A DNA stretch of 64,000 bases from Pyropia yezoensis. Lineage: Eukaryota > Rhodophyta > Bangiophyceae > Bangiales > Bangiaceae. The notes beneath the pieces are model-generated. The model was not told where the DNA came from, made no database searches, and saw nothing but the letters and a program-made list of their open reading frames with translations. Each line of letters opens with the position of its first letter. Positions within the stretch are counted from its first letter, which is position 1. A program made the translations under genes and the position numbers. This document shows, piece by piece, positions 19,681 to 29,900 of the stretch. The stretch lies in NCBI GenBank assembly GCA_009829735.1, contig CM020620.1, positions 5,448,299 through 5,512,298 on the forward strand. The letters run 5' to 3'.

Positions 19681-21063
19681 CTAGCGGCACTGGTCGTTGG
19701 CCAGGTTCTCATTCGACTGCTTGAGGTAAAACATTGGCGTGTTGCGCCGCATCGTGCACCGCATCCCCCCGTCCCGCGCCGACACTGCCGCGTCGGGCAC
19801 CGCCAGGTCCCCCAGGTGGTAGTAGCACGAGCACGGCGACTGGGGCTGCCACTGAAAGCCGCTGCTGCAGTCGCGCGCCTCGCACGTCGAGCCGCTCAGC
19901 ATCTTGTAGCACACCCCGCCGCTTGCCGCCGCCCGCCCGCACGGGATGGTGGAGAAGAGCCGCGCCTCTGCGTCCAGGTCGGGCTGGCACTCTGCGTAAT
20001 AGCACGTCCCCCAGCAGTGCAGCGACGAGTCCTTGCGCACAATCCCACACGTGTGGCTCTCGGCCGACTGGATCTGGATGAACTGCGTCGCCGACGGCTC
20101 GGGGTACTCGCCCCAAAAGTTGCGCCCAAAGCACCGCGGCACCAGGTCCGCCGTCAGGCCGCACGTAAACGCCGTCCCCGCCGACAGGGTGCCCTGGAAC
20201 TCGGCCCATCGCACGTCCGCCAGGTAGCTAAACCGCCCGCCCCCGGTCGTCTGGTCAAAGCACTCGCCCAGCGTCGAGCACTCGCCCCAGCACCGCATCG
20301 CCCCGCCCGCCACCACCCCACAAACGTGGGTGGTGCCCCCCGCGAGCGTCGCAAACGCCCCCGACGGCACGTCCCCGTTGGCCGGCATCGACGACGAAAA
20401 GTGGCCCGAGCACGACACCCGCCCCTTGAACGTCCGCACACACACGTAGCCGGTGCCCGCCTGCACGTCCACCACCGCGTCGTCCGCGTCCATATCGTCG
20501 GGCACCCGCGGCTGGAGGTCGCTATTGTCATCGGTGCTGTCCGAGCCCTGGGTCCCCCAGCAGACGGGCTTCACCGACGCCAGGAACGTCGCCACCGACT
20601 CGGCCGTCACCTCCTTGAGCGACAGCGCCGCAATGTCCACCAGCCCAATGTCAAACGTCAGCGCACACGCCTTCTCGCCACCCAGCACCAGCGCCAGCGC
20701 GGGGATCTCCCGGTGCTCCTCCACCGCCGGCGCAAAGCTGCCCCAGCAGTGTGTCGTCAGCGTGTCCCGCTTGATGCCACACTGCACCTTGTCACCGCCC
20801 GCCAGCGCCAGCCACACGCTGTTGGTCGTATCGGACCAGCCCATCGGCCGCTGGGAGCCCCAGTAAAACACCGCATCGTCAAGTGGCCTGACGGCGCTCG
20901 AGTAGCCGACGCCCAGGCCCAGGCCCTGGAAGCTGGTCAGCAGGTACTGCACCGCGGGGAGGCCGGCAATGTCCCCGTCCGCCGCGGCCGCCGACCTCAT
21001 CATCGCCGCCGCCGCCACACCCGCTGCGGCCGCACGTGCAAATAGCTGCCGGGAACCGGCCAT
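19681..21063 (-). CDS. Secreted Cys-rich RCC1-like repeat protein, copy 2
   Basis: The coding length (1383 bases, 460 aa) is the same as copy 1, and by eye the protein is the same, with the signal peptide, the CGxx...CWG blades and the Cys-rich tail. A silent C/T-type difference is seen near the codons for HLGDL (copy 1 CTA, here CTG). The start at 21063 matches copy 1. Both copies look functional. Identical coding sequence with divergent 5' flanks suggests recent duplication plus gene conversion, or strong constraint. The extracellular role remains inference, as for copy 1. Confidence 0.8.
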   Translation of the reverse strand: MAGSRQLFARAAAAGVAAAAMMRSAAAADGDIAGLPAVQYLLTSFQGLGLGVGYSSAVRPLDDAVFYWGSQRPMGWSDTTNSVWLALAGGDKVQCGIKRDTLTTHCWGSFAPAVEEHREIPALALVLGGEKACALTFDIGLVDIAALSLKEVTAESVATFLASVKPVCWGTQGSDSTDDNSDLQPRVPDDMDADDAVVDVQAGTGYVCVRTFKGRVSCSGHFSSSMPANGDVPSGAFATLAGGTTHVCGVVAGGAMRCWGECSTLGECFDQTTGGGRFSYLADVRWAEFQGTLSAGTAFTCGLTADLVPRCFGRNFWGEYPEPSATQFIQIQSAESHTCGIVRKDSSLHCWGTCYYAECQPDLDAEARLFSTIPCGRAAASGGVCYKMLSGSTCEARDCSSGFQWQPQSPCSCYYHLGDLAVPDAAVSARDGGMRCTMRRNTPMFYLKQSNENLANDQCR

Positions 21064-21310
21064 CGTGCCACACAGGGTGGATGGTGGCGTCGCGTTGGGG
21101 TTGGGGAGCACGCCCCAATGGAGCAGCAGACCCCGCGCGGTCGTGTGGAAAACAGGGGGAAAGGGGGGTGGGGAGGTAGCGGCAGGAGGTGCCGGCGACA
21201 CACCACGGGACCTTAATCGGTCCCCCTGCGACGACGCGCCCACTCCTCCGTACCCGACAGCTGCCTTGAACTGGTCTCCACTGTCGGCTACTAGCCACCG
21301 AGGCGCCGCC

Positions 21311-21318
21311 TTTTTATC
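21311..21318 (-). promoter_or_regulatory. TATA-like box of RCC1-like gene copy 2
   Basis: On the minus strand this reads GATAAAAA, about 250 bases before the start codon, at the same place as in copy 1. Confidence 0.5.
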
Positions 21319-21500
21319 CTCCCCTAAGGCCACCACGGATACCGGGGTTGACGTGGGGGGGGGGGGGGAGGAGAGGGCACCCATGGTCGACGCACACCGG
21401 CCGCCCCAGCGCCGCCCAAAGCGGCACGGCCAGGGGCGACGGGACGGCGCGTCCCGTGCCGCGCCGGCAGCAGCGACGACACCAAGGGGACGGCACCGCA

Positions 21501-22189
21501 AGCGGCGGCGGCGGCGACCCCCTACACCCAGTGTCTGCGTACAGCCGCGCCCGGCAGGCGCCAAGCTGACGGTGTTTGCGGTGGCCTGCGGGGGTGACAG
21601 AGGCGTGCGCTTGTAAAAAAAGGAAAAAACGTGCACCTGCCAGGACGCGACACGCACCTGCAAGAGCCCGGTCCTCGAGAGGGGAGGCCGCATTACCTGA
21701 CTACAACAGCCGAATTCCCCCCGCTTCCTCCCCTGCAGGGGGGGAAGAGAGGGGAGCAGCCACCCGTCGCCCGAGCGCAGTTGCAGCTACAGCTGTGGCG
21801 GGTAGTGCTTCTCCCCTCCGAGGCCGCCCATTTGCCAGAGCCCTCCCTGTCGGCTAATCGCCTTACCTGTCCGCGACAGTGGTACAGAAAGGCACCCCGG
21901 GGAGCCCAACTCCATTACCTGTCCGCGGCAGTCGCACAGACAAGGCTCCCCGGGGTGCCCACCTCCATGAGCTGACGACGCGGCAGGGGCGCAAGTCAAC
22001 GTCGGCCGCGCCGACCGATGCTCACATTTCCTTTTGCCAACACACCTATCCCTTGTGTGTACAAATAGGATGTGACCCATCGTCCCATCGAGGCATCAGC
22101 CTACAAACCGGATCCATTACCTGCAGCCAAGTCCCTCCGCAACGTACAGTACATGGGTACAAGAACTTGTTCATTCGACTCGAGTGAGC
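21501..22189. other. Unique stretch between copy 2 and block R2
   Basis: No gene is supported. It holds two adjacent degenerate units (21864-21967) and four occurrences of a TTACCTG word (about 21691, 21865, 21914, 22117). The poly-A-like GTAAAAAAAGGAAAAAAC at 21613-21630 is unusual for this GC-rich DNA. Confidence 0.45.
21864..21967 (+). repeat. Two degenerate tandem units of about 50 bp
   Basis: Each unit contains TTACCTGTCCGCG(A/G)CAG, then CCCCGGGG and GCCCA(A/C)CTCCA. The spacing between equivalent positions is about 49-50 bases. Confidence 0.6.
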
Positions 22190-22515
22190 CGGGGGGAATG
22201 GGGGAGTACCAAAGCAAATGGGCCAGCGCCATTGCCAATCGTGGGCGTTTGGGGGGGATCCATTCCACCGAGCGCCACCGAGAGGATGGCGCGCCTCGGT
22301 AGGTGACGCTTGCGTGGCGCTATGCTCGCGCCGCACACTACCCACTCCGTCAAACGCGTCCCGTGGACGAGCGACGCTGTCGGCGCTCCCACGGCCATCC
22401 AGGTCGCGCCGCTGCCCCCCGGGTGTGCCGCGCAGCCCCCCTGCCCCCACCCACCCCCCCTCCGTCGCTTACTTCCCCAGCGTCTGGCGGTGCGGCAGCC
22501 GCCGCCGCACGGACC
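22190..22515 (+). repeat. Dispersed block R2, second copy
   Basis: It matches 13047-13370 with few differences and is cut at 22515, where family B sequence begins (AAGCTTGTATTGC). Confidence 0.85.
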
Positions 22516-24299
22516 AAGCTTGTATTGCTTGTTTTCCTTGACACACCCGTTCCCTTTTCTGAATCTTCTTGTTCCGCGTCCGTTGCGGATGAGCTCGACT
22601 CGTCCCGCAGGTCCTGATCAGCTCCTTCCTTCTGGTCATCCTCCGAGTCCGATTCCAGGATCTTGCCGGCTCTGGCCACCGGAGTGCCTTCAATCCCGTT
22701 CCGCCGCGTGTAGGCGCAAACATCCGCAATGGGCAACCGGTTGGAGGGTTCCCAGGTATCATCAGCCGGGTTGAAACCGAGCCAGCGTACTCGCAGGTAC
22801 AACCGTCCGTCTCTTCAGGCATGGTCAACGAACTTGAGGTAGACTTATTCTCGACCTTCTTCTTGGGATAACCAGGGTACTGCGGCACGCTTGCGCCGGG
22901 TCAGGTCCCGTTTGCTTGGCGGTGGAGCTCGGGTGACGTGGTCGCTGCTCACCCGGTACGGCGAGCCATGCATGTCTAGAAGGAATGTCCAGCCGTCCGT
23001 ACTCAGTATCTCATAAGGTCCATCCATCTGGGAGTCCAGCTTCTCCCCGGTCTTGCTATGATTGTCCACGACAACCCAGTCGCCACCACCCAGTTCCTTG
23101 CTCTTCTCCCGAACACCCTTGTCATAGTCCCGCTTGTATCGCTCCTGGGTCTTTGCGATGGACTCCTTGACTCTTGGGAGCAGGAGCTTCAGTTGTTCCA
23201 GGAAATCATCTTTTGCCTTGGGACCCGACTTCAGGGCAGGCTGGAGACCGTCTGGTATTCTGTCCAGGGAGAAGTTGGTCAGTCGCCTTGGGGTGACAAA
23301 GTCGAGTGGAGCGACCCCCGTTGTCCGGTGGACCCGAGAGTTGTAGGCTAGCGTGAGGACGGCCAGGAGCTCGTCCCAGTCTTCTTGATGCTCCTCAACG
23401 TAGTGCCGTAGCATGTCCACCAGGGTCCGGTTGAATCGCTCCACCTGGCCGATCGTTTGTGGGTGATACGTCGTAGTGAACAAGTTCTTGATACCCATCA
23501 GGTCACAGACTTGGAAGAACAGGGATGCAAACTGGGGACCGTTGTCGGTTAAGACGGAGTCTGGAGGGCCATAGGCAGCTATCCAGTACTCGCAGAAGGC
23601 TGGCGCAACATCCAGGGCCGTGATGGTCCTCAGCGGGATCGCTCGGGTGAACTTGGAGAACCGGTCACAAATGATGGGCAGGTATATGTTGCCACTGGAT
23701 ATCTCAGGTAGGGGCGTCAGGATGTCCATGCGTAAGCTTGCAAAGGGCTCCGCCGCCGGGAATAGGCGTAGCTTAGAAGTCTTCTTCCTCTGGGTCAGCC
23801 GGCTTCTTGCGCAGGAGACACAAGCTTCTAGATGTTTGTGGACGTTACTTGCCATGGTTTCCCAGTAGTAGTGCCGCCGCATCGAGGCTGACATCCGGTT
23901 GATGCCAGGGTGTCCGGCCTGGGGAGGCGAATGTTCCAGGCGGAGGATGTCTGCTCGTATACTTCAGGGTACGTAGACTTGAGTTGCCCCATGAAAGAGT
24001 GAAGCCCGTATCAGGAGTCCATCCGTAGACTCGGAGAAACGACTGTTCCGGTTCAGGTCCATTTGGTGGCGAAGCTCCAAGCAATGAGGATCTGTAAGCT
24101 GTGCCTCCAGCATCCGGTGAATAGTTACCGCTTCGTGAGCTTCAGGTGTTTCATACAAGGGAGCATGCCAGCCACGTCCGACATTCGGGAGGATGAAACA
24201 AGGTATTTCCTCCGGGATAGGGCCTGTGTCGGCTGCAGGAGTCTCCAACCGGGACACGGTGTCGGCGCAGTGGTGCTCCCTCCCTGCTCTGGTGCACAC
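22516..24299 (-). pseudogene. pol: Decayed integrase-chromodomain part of B3 pol
   Basis: From right to left the visible pieces are: the RNase H connection (CTRAGREHHCADTVSRLE, from 24299); integrase zinc-binding segment (ACVSCARSRL); a core with LRMDILTPLP, LTDNGPQFAS and GQVERFNRT, so all three catalytic acidic residues remain; then YLRVRWLGFNPADDTWEPSN of the chromodomain. It is broken by a nonsense TAG at 24300-24302 (AAG in B1 and B2) and by frameshifts near 23960 and 22860. PQTIGQVE and DILTPLP carry substitutions absent in the other copies. It is non-functional. Confidence 0.85.
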
Positions 24300-24714
24300 C
24301 TAGTACTTGAATTCCGAGAGGTGTAGGCGCCACCGGGCGACCCTTCCTTGGCTGCTGTCCATGCATAGCAGCCACCTTAAGCTGGCGTGGTCCGTCCGGA
24401 TGAGGAACACTTGTCCTTCCACATAGGCGCGTAACAGGAAGCAAGCCCAGACGACCGCCAAGCATTCGCGCTCCGTTGTGGAATAGTTCTTCTCGGCTGG
24501 AGTCAGGACGCGTCTGTAGTAGCCTATCGGGAGGAAGTGCCCATCAGGTTTTTGCTGGAGTAGAGAGCACCCCACCTGGACGCCACAGGCATCAGTCTCT
24601 GGGACAAACTGGCCCTCCCGCTTGGGCAACGCCAGTACTGGAATCGTGGTCAGGCGCTTCTTGAGCTCCTCAAAGGCAGCGGTCTGCTTCTCGTCAAGCA
24701 CCGGAAGTTGCTCG
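22516..24714 (-). mobile_element. Family B fragment B3 (3' half of pol)
   Basis: This holds RNase H, integrase and chromodomain coding sequence, cut at both ends: at 24714 by the end of a family A LTR, and at 22516 within the region just after pol (equivalent to about 34033 of B1). It lacks LTRs, gag and the antisense ORF. Confidence 0.85.
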
Positions 24715-25235
24715 TGTGGCAAAAACCACTTGCACACACGACACCCAAGTTGGGGCGGTGTACAAGGGCTGCCTCCCGTGTCGGGGGAACCGGAAGAAGT
24801 GCAAGTCGCACACACTCTGTCCCTGTTGTGGGGCAAACCCCCTACTGACAAACAAGAGGATGGTGTGAGGTCCAACAGTTTCTTGGTCGGGACGGGGACG
24901 CAGGGCCTAGTTGGCGACGGCTCCATGCCAAAGTTGGCTCCAACCCGAGTGGAACCCGCGGGGACAGTCCGCACCCCTTGGGACGTTCCCGTTGAGTATA
25001 CCACACGGTGGCCAGACTTCGGCCCACCCACATCAGAAGTGTCACCCGAGTGAACTCCCGACTGAGTCGGCGTGGCCTGTTGCCCGCCCGCACTTCCAGT
25101 CCTGCTGGCTTGAGGGACCTCCAGTCCCTCTGCGACCCCAGGTAAACCCACCTGTGTCTCACCAGTATTCAAAGGCACTGAAGTACGTGCGTCACCCGTG
25201 TACTCCCCGGACGACGGGGGGTCCGAACTAGCCAT
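24300..25235 (-). pseudogene. Chimeric ORF: A gag N-terminus / A LTR / B RNase H
   Basis: This 311-codon frame stays open across three joined pieces. Codons 1 to about 109 are the Gag N-terminus (MASSDPPSSGEY...VGANFGMEPSPTR, 25235-24908). The next 64 codons read through 193 bases of the LTR 3' part (24907-24715), giving CVPVPTKKLLDLTPSSCLS. The rest is the RT connection and RNase H of family B (LPVLDEKQTAAFEELKK, ETDACGVQVGCSLLQQ, RTDHASLRWLLCMDSS, 24714-24303). It ends at a TAG where B copies have AAG. It has its own 5' LTR and primer site at right. The junctions look like recombination products; expression is unknown. Confidence 0.75.
24715..24907 (-). repeat. Family A LTR fragment (3' part, 193 bp)
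   Basis: It corresponds to the last 193 bases of the 469-bp LTR and ends exactly at the LTR terminus (TTTTTGCCACA). Its other end joins A gag at CGCAGGGCC/TAGTTGGC. Confidence 0.9.
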
Positions 25236-25334
25236 GTTGGCTGACGATCCGTATGACACGGTCCAAGTCTACCGTTCCTCTGAGACAGAGGGCCCCGTAC
25301 ACCCGGGTGCACCCGGAGGTAAAGTTTACCTCTG

Positions 25335-25352
25335 TCCCCTGCTGCTCCACCA
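25335..25352 (-). promoter_or_regulatory. Primer-binding site left of the shared A LTR
   Basis: This is the same 18 bases as at 1581-1598, complementary to the same tRNA 3' end. Its presence shows that LTR 25355-25823 acts as the 5' LTR of the chimeric piece to its left. Confidence 0.85.
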
Positions 25353-25354
25353 AA

Positions 25355-25823
25355 GGTGGCAAAAATCACTCGCACACACGGCACCCAAGTTGGGGCGGTG
25401 TACAAGGGCTGCCTCCCGTGTCCGGGGAACCGGAAGAAGTGCAAGTCGCACACACTCTGTCCCTGTTGTGGGGCAAACCCCCCACTGACAAACAAGAGGA
25501 TGGTGTGAGGTCCAACAGTTTTTTGGTCGGGACGGGGACGCAGGGCCAAGCCCCGCTGTCCCTCCCCTTATCCCCCCAGGGTCCCCTCAGAATCTCGCCA
25601 CTCAGAATCTCCCACCCCAGCACCTGCCCACCGGGCCACACGAAAATTCAAGACGATAAATGCAGAAAACCCTCAAATCCAAGTTGGATTTACTACTAAG
25701 CTAACTATCCCAAACTTAGGGAATATGGACCCAAATGCAGGGGGAGGAACGGATCAGGCTAGTGGCCTGCCGCCCCTTGCATGGCACGTGTTGCCCCCCT
25801 ACCTGGGGGTCAATACTGCCACA
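25355..25823 (-). repeat. Family A LTR shared by two elements
   Basis: This is a 469-bp LTR with TGTGGCA degraded to GGTGGCA at the left end. On its left are a primer site and gag, as for a 5' LTR. On its right are the polypurine tract (minus strand AGGAGAGGGGAG) and antisense-ORF region, as for the 3' LTR of A2. Two tandem A elements therefore share it. Confidence 0.88.
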
Positions 25824-27357
25824 CTCCCCTCTCCTCAGTCCCGACCGACCCGGTCGGCCCTGTGAGGGGGTGCGTAAACGCACGTCTCGGCGTTGGGGGC
25901 GCGACTTGCTGTCCCCCCCTTGAGTGCGTAACGCGGATGTGGAGGTGGTCACGTTGACCGCCCCTCTTCTCAAGCTTGCCCACTTGGCAGCTTGCTCTCC
26001 TCGGTTCACACTTCACCATTACCACCACCTCCCCTTCACGTTCCACGGGGCCGCCCCACGCTGGGGAGGCCACCCGTCTACCCACGATCCGAGTCCCCCT
26101 CAACTCGAGGCGGGTCTCGTGCCGCTATAGCCAGGGCGTCTCTCCCCAACTTGGGCAGAGCCATGGCGACCCCGGGGGTGGAGACGGACTCTCTCGACGA
26201 ACGTATGGAGGACACCCCCTACGGTGCAGCGCCCGCTGGGACTTCCCGCGGGGGCTCCGCGATCGCTCCGGGGGATGGGACTCCCGCGTCACCCGGCTTT
26301 GGGTTGACGGCGGGATCTCCCCCGGAGGCGGGACAAGTTGTCCCGCGTGAGGCCCTGGGGCGGTGGTTTTACCCCGCTTGGCCTCTGCATGAGGAGGGGT
26401 TAACTGTTCTTCGCTGTGGCCGACTTGGCACAGCGATGGGTCGGGTATGGGACCGCCTACGGGAGAAGTATCCCCGTAGGGTCGGGTTCCCTGCCGGCTT
26501 CAGGACGGACCAGTTTGCCTTCCTGGACGATGAGGAAGTCGAAGACGTACAGCGGGCCAAGGCCATGGTGGACCGCGGGGGAACTATCCCGGGTCCCGGC
26601 GACTTGCCGACCTTCTCTTGGGACGCGGTGGCAACTCGCCCCCCGTACCTTCACGAGGCCGATCCGCACACTCATCACTTTGATGTGCGGATGGAGAAGG
26701 ACTTCCGGCGAGGTCCCTACTTGGTGACCTCGGCTCAACTTGAGTTTCCTCAGCAGTCTGCTGCCAGAAAGGAGCAGGACTATCCGAAGATGCCCGAGTG
26801 GTGGCCTCAAGTTGAGGTCCCCTACGGGTTCTCTGCGTTGCTACCACGGTTACTCGACCACTTCGGCTCCGTCATGTTGACGGCTGGCCCTGATCACCTG
26901 GTGTGGGCCATGTTGGCCACCCAGTGGCTCCTCGAGGTCATGTCGACCTGGGTGTCTTGTGTTTAGCGGCGGGGGATGCTCTGGCATCTCCCCCTCCGGC
27001 TTATCCAAGGTTTGGAACAGCTCACCCCTCAGCTAGTTGCTGAGGGGTGCTCATCAGGACAACTCAATCCACTTGAGGAGATGCTCCGCCTCCACAAGTT
27101 TATCGAGTGGGAGAGCATCGAGCACAAGTTGCGCTGCCCCACCCGAGGGCCCAAGGACGATGGCGCACTTCCCCAGTTCGTATGGGTCGCTCGTGAACTT
27201 CACGACGGCCGTGTGGTCCTACGAGAGGGGTTGGGCATCGGGGACTACCCGTATGCCCCGGGGGTGGATCGCCACACTGCGCCACCCCCGGACAAGGCCA
27301 CAGTTATGGCCGTGCCCTCACATGATGACCATATGACTCAACCCACTGCGGGGGCCC

Positions 27358-27930
27358 TGTAGCATCCCTGGCCCCGACTTGGCGCCGACCCGGTACTACA
27401 ACCAGGGGGCACCAGGTGCCAGAACACGCCCGCCGTGTGGTGATGGTTGGCGGCCGTGGCCCGTGCCCGGCACTGGGATGTGGTGGACTACGCTATCCAC
27501 ACGTGAGAGAGGGATTTCGGATGGGTTTTTGCATACTTGTGAGGGACTTGATTTCAGAGAATTTGAGTGTGAGATTAGTGAGTGGGAATAGAATTGGTAG
27601 TGATAGTGGTCCCCGACCTGACGAGGTTAGACTCGGGTCGGGGCCACTCGGGGTTATGGGGGGGCTACCTGGCCAACGTGCCGAGGCTCCCCCCCAGATG
27701 CACGTTAAGAGGGACAGCGAGGCGCCCTTGGCCCGCGCCCTCAGGAAAAAGACAACTGCGCGTTTGCTTTCCTCTTCCCCGTGTGCACTACCGTGCGTAT
27801 CTGTTTGCTCTGCGAGCAGGCACGTGAGGCAACAGGCATACCACTCTCGTTGTTCCCCTTTCTGTGTTACCTGTCCCTTTCCCCCGAGGGATATTGACAC
27901 GTGCCTGAGAGGATCGAGTTTTATACCATA
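27358..27930 (+). repeat. 5' LTR of B1 (573 bp)
   Basis: It starts TGTAGCATCCCTGGCCCCGA and ends TTATACCATA. It contains a strong potential hairpin near 27607-27650 (AGTGGTCCCCGACC with GGTCGGGGCCACT), also present in the other B LTRs. Confidence 0.92.
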
Positions 27931-27934
27931 TATT

Positions 27935-27952
27935 TGGTGGAGCAGCAGGGGA
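27935..27952 (+). promoter_or_regulatory. Primer-binding site of B1
   Basis: TGGTGGAGCAGCAGGGGA, four bases after the 5' LTR; identical to the family A site. Confidence 0.88.
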
Positions 27953-28139
27953 TTGGAGTGTTTGAGAAGAGACATTTGGGAGCAGCGGTTGGTTTGTTTC
28001 TGTTCTGCCCTCTTCTGTGGTTTGGGAATTATTTGCAACCGTTCACGGGAATCCCATTCCTGGCTCTCCAACCCCTCTCTTGTGGTCTTGCGATCTTTGG
28101 ACACGCCGGCAACTGGACTGTGGCTGTCAAGAGACCAAC

Positions 28140-29900
28140 ATGGCTACCCTCCCCGGCACGACGGTGCTTGAAGGGGTAGACCCCGCGTCCCTTGACGCAT
28201 CCCTGATCACCGCGGGGGACGGTGCCCAACCCGGCGTTCTCCCTACGGGTGAAGCAGACCTGGGTGTGACATCCGGTAGCGGACTGGAGTCTACAGGCGG
28301 CCAAGCACCTCCTGCTCCCGTTCCTCCGGCTGTTCCTCCTGTGGGAGCCACCCCGGGGTCAACGGCGTTTGAGTCCGCTCGCAGCAGACGTCTCCCTCCT
28401 GTCGGTTCTACTCCTCAACCTCCAGGGATAGCCCCTGGTGTGTTTACTCCTGGACCCACACATGGCAGCTGGGTGTATACACCTCTTCCTGTGGGCGCTA
28501 GCAGTGCCAGAGGCACCGCCATGACTGGTTCTACGGGTCCCGCTCAGACCTCGACTCCTGGGACCGGCCAAGCTTTTCCTCCCCTTGCATCCTATGGGGC
28601 GGGGAGCTCAAAGACCGGTAACCGGAGTAGCCGGAGGCGTCGGCGTCGTCGCCGTCGCTCTAGCACCAGCGAGACCAGTTCCTCCAGCTCTGAGGAGAGA
28701 TATGACTGGGATGCATCTCCCGGTCCCACCCGGCGCAGGCTAGTCGAGTTTGACTTCCCTGCCCACCAAGTGGGAGATGCCACCCTGAACAAGGTCACGT
28801 ATTGGGGCAACTACCGGCTGGAGAACCAAGACCAAGGTTACACCCGGAAGATGGCCAAGAAGATGGCATCCCTGAACCGGCGAATGCAGCCGAGCTTCGG
28901 GGGACATCCTAAGTTTTCCGGGAAGAGACCGGCGCTTATCTTTGCCTTCCTGCGCCGGTTTGTCAAGGCATGCAATGACAACGATGTGTCCGAGGGCAAG
29001 GCTCTCTACCTCCTGGTTAACTTCATGACCGGAGAAGCGGAACAGCGATTTGCACAGGTTCTACCAGACTCTGCTGGACACATTGTCGGGCGTACCGTTG
29101 GGAGTTATCCGGAGGCGGTCAACTGGCTCCTGTCCAACTACGCTGACGCGGACTCCCTGCGTAAAGCAGTCGGCAGGCTGAACCGGGCAACCATGGAGAG
29201 ACAAGAGACTCCAGAGGCCTTCGCCCGTCGTGTCCGGGAGATGAGCGAGGCTTGTGGAAACGTTTACCCTGAGGACAGGCTCAAGATGATCTTCTAGGAA
29301 GGGCTTCCTGAATATCTTCAAGTGGATGCGGAGAACTACAACCAGGAACATAAAGATCATACCTTCCAGCAGTTGATGGCCTACACCCAGGGCAAGTACC
29401 GGCAAGCCAAGGCCCTCCAAGCTCCCATGGTATCAACTCCTAAGCCGCTGTCGCGAGTTCGTCCCGGACCCGACAAGTATAAGGGAGGTGATAGCCCTGT
29501 ACCGGTACTCGCAGTTGGGGAGGCCTCACCCGTGGGGTCAGGGGACAAGTGGGGCGGCTTCGTTTCTAAGGAACAACCTTCCCTGGTCGCCCCCAAGCAG
29601 GTCAAGAACCAGCGGTTCCGGTCTTGCTGGCTGTGCCAGAAGGAGGACCACATGTCCTACCAGTGCCCGACCATTCCCAAGGATCTCCAGGAGAAACTCA
29701 AGCGTCAAGGACTGGTGTTTGCAAAGGCGGTCAACTGGGATGACCGGCGAGCACCCTCCAAGATGGACAGGGCACAGGTACACGCAATGCGAGTGGCTAC
29801 CTTACAGAGCATCACGGAGGCTCTGGCAAGGGAAGCTCCTACGGACTTTAACCTGGAGACCTAAACCTCTAAGGACTCCTCGGACCCGGGAAACGAGTAG
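28140..29900 (+). pseudogene. gag: Gag of B1 with two nonsense codons
   Basis: The capsid protein starts MATLPGTTVLEG. It has a Pro/Thr-rich N-terminus, an arginine run followed by a serine-rich stretch (residues about 160-185), the retro-gag core (FSGKRPALIFAFLRRFVKACNDND) and a zinc knuckle, CWLCQKEDHMSYQC. It is interrupted by TAG at 29295-29297, where B2 has TCG, and TAA at 29862-29864, where B2 has GAA. The normal stop is at 29898-29900. The first TAG is also present in B4 (53569-53571). Unless read through, this copy could only act with Gag supplied by another element. Confidence 0.88.
29888..29894 (+). promoter_or_regulatory. -1 frameshift heptamer at the B1 gag-pol junction
   Basis: G GGA AAC lies in the gag frame, one codon before the gag stop (29898), and pol is in the -1 frame with no stop between. 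It follows the X XXY YYZ rule of programmed -1 frameshift sites. Confidence 0.75.

Larger units (their letters stand above)
19306..21500 (-). repeat. Inverted segmental duplication, copy 2
   Basis: This is the inverted counterpart of 5800-8049. The coding part and the 3' flank are almost identical; upstream of the TATA-like box the copies diverge by many substitutions and indels. The right limit is approximate. Confidence 0.85.

Noticed and set aside
19333..21045. 570-codon plus-strand frame opposite RCC1-like copy 2 (and its mirror at 6310-7539)
   Set aside because: It is the complement of a well-supported gene; composition is Arg/His-rich shadow text.
25992..27360. The antisense ORF region as a separate transposon between two elements
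   Set aside because: The A LTR with polypurine tract on one side, convergence with A pol on the other, and the same layout in D show it is an internal part of the element.
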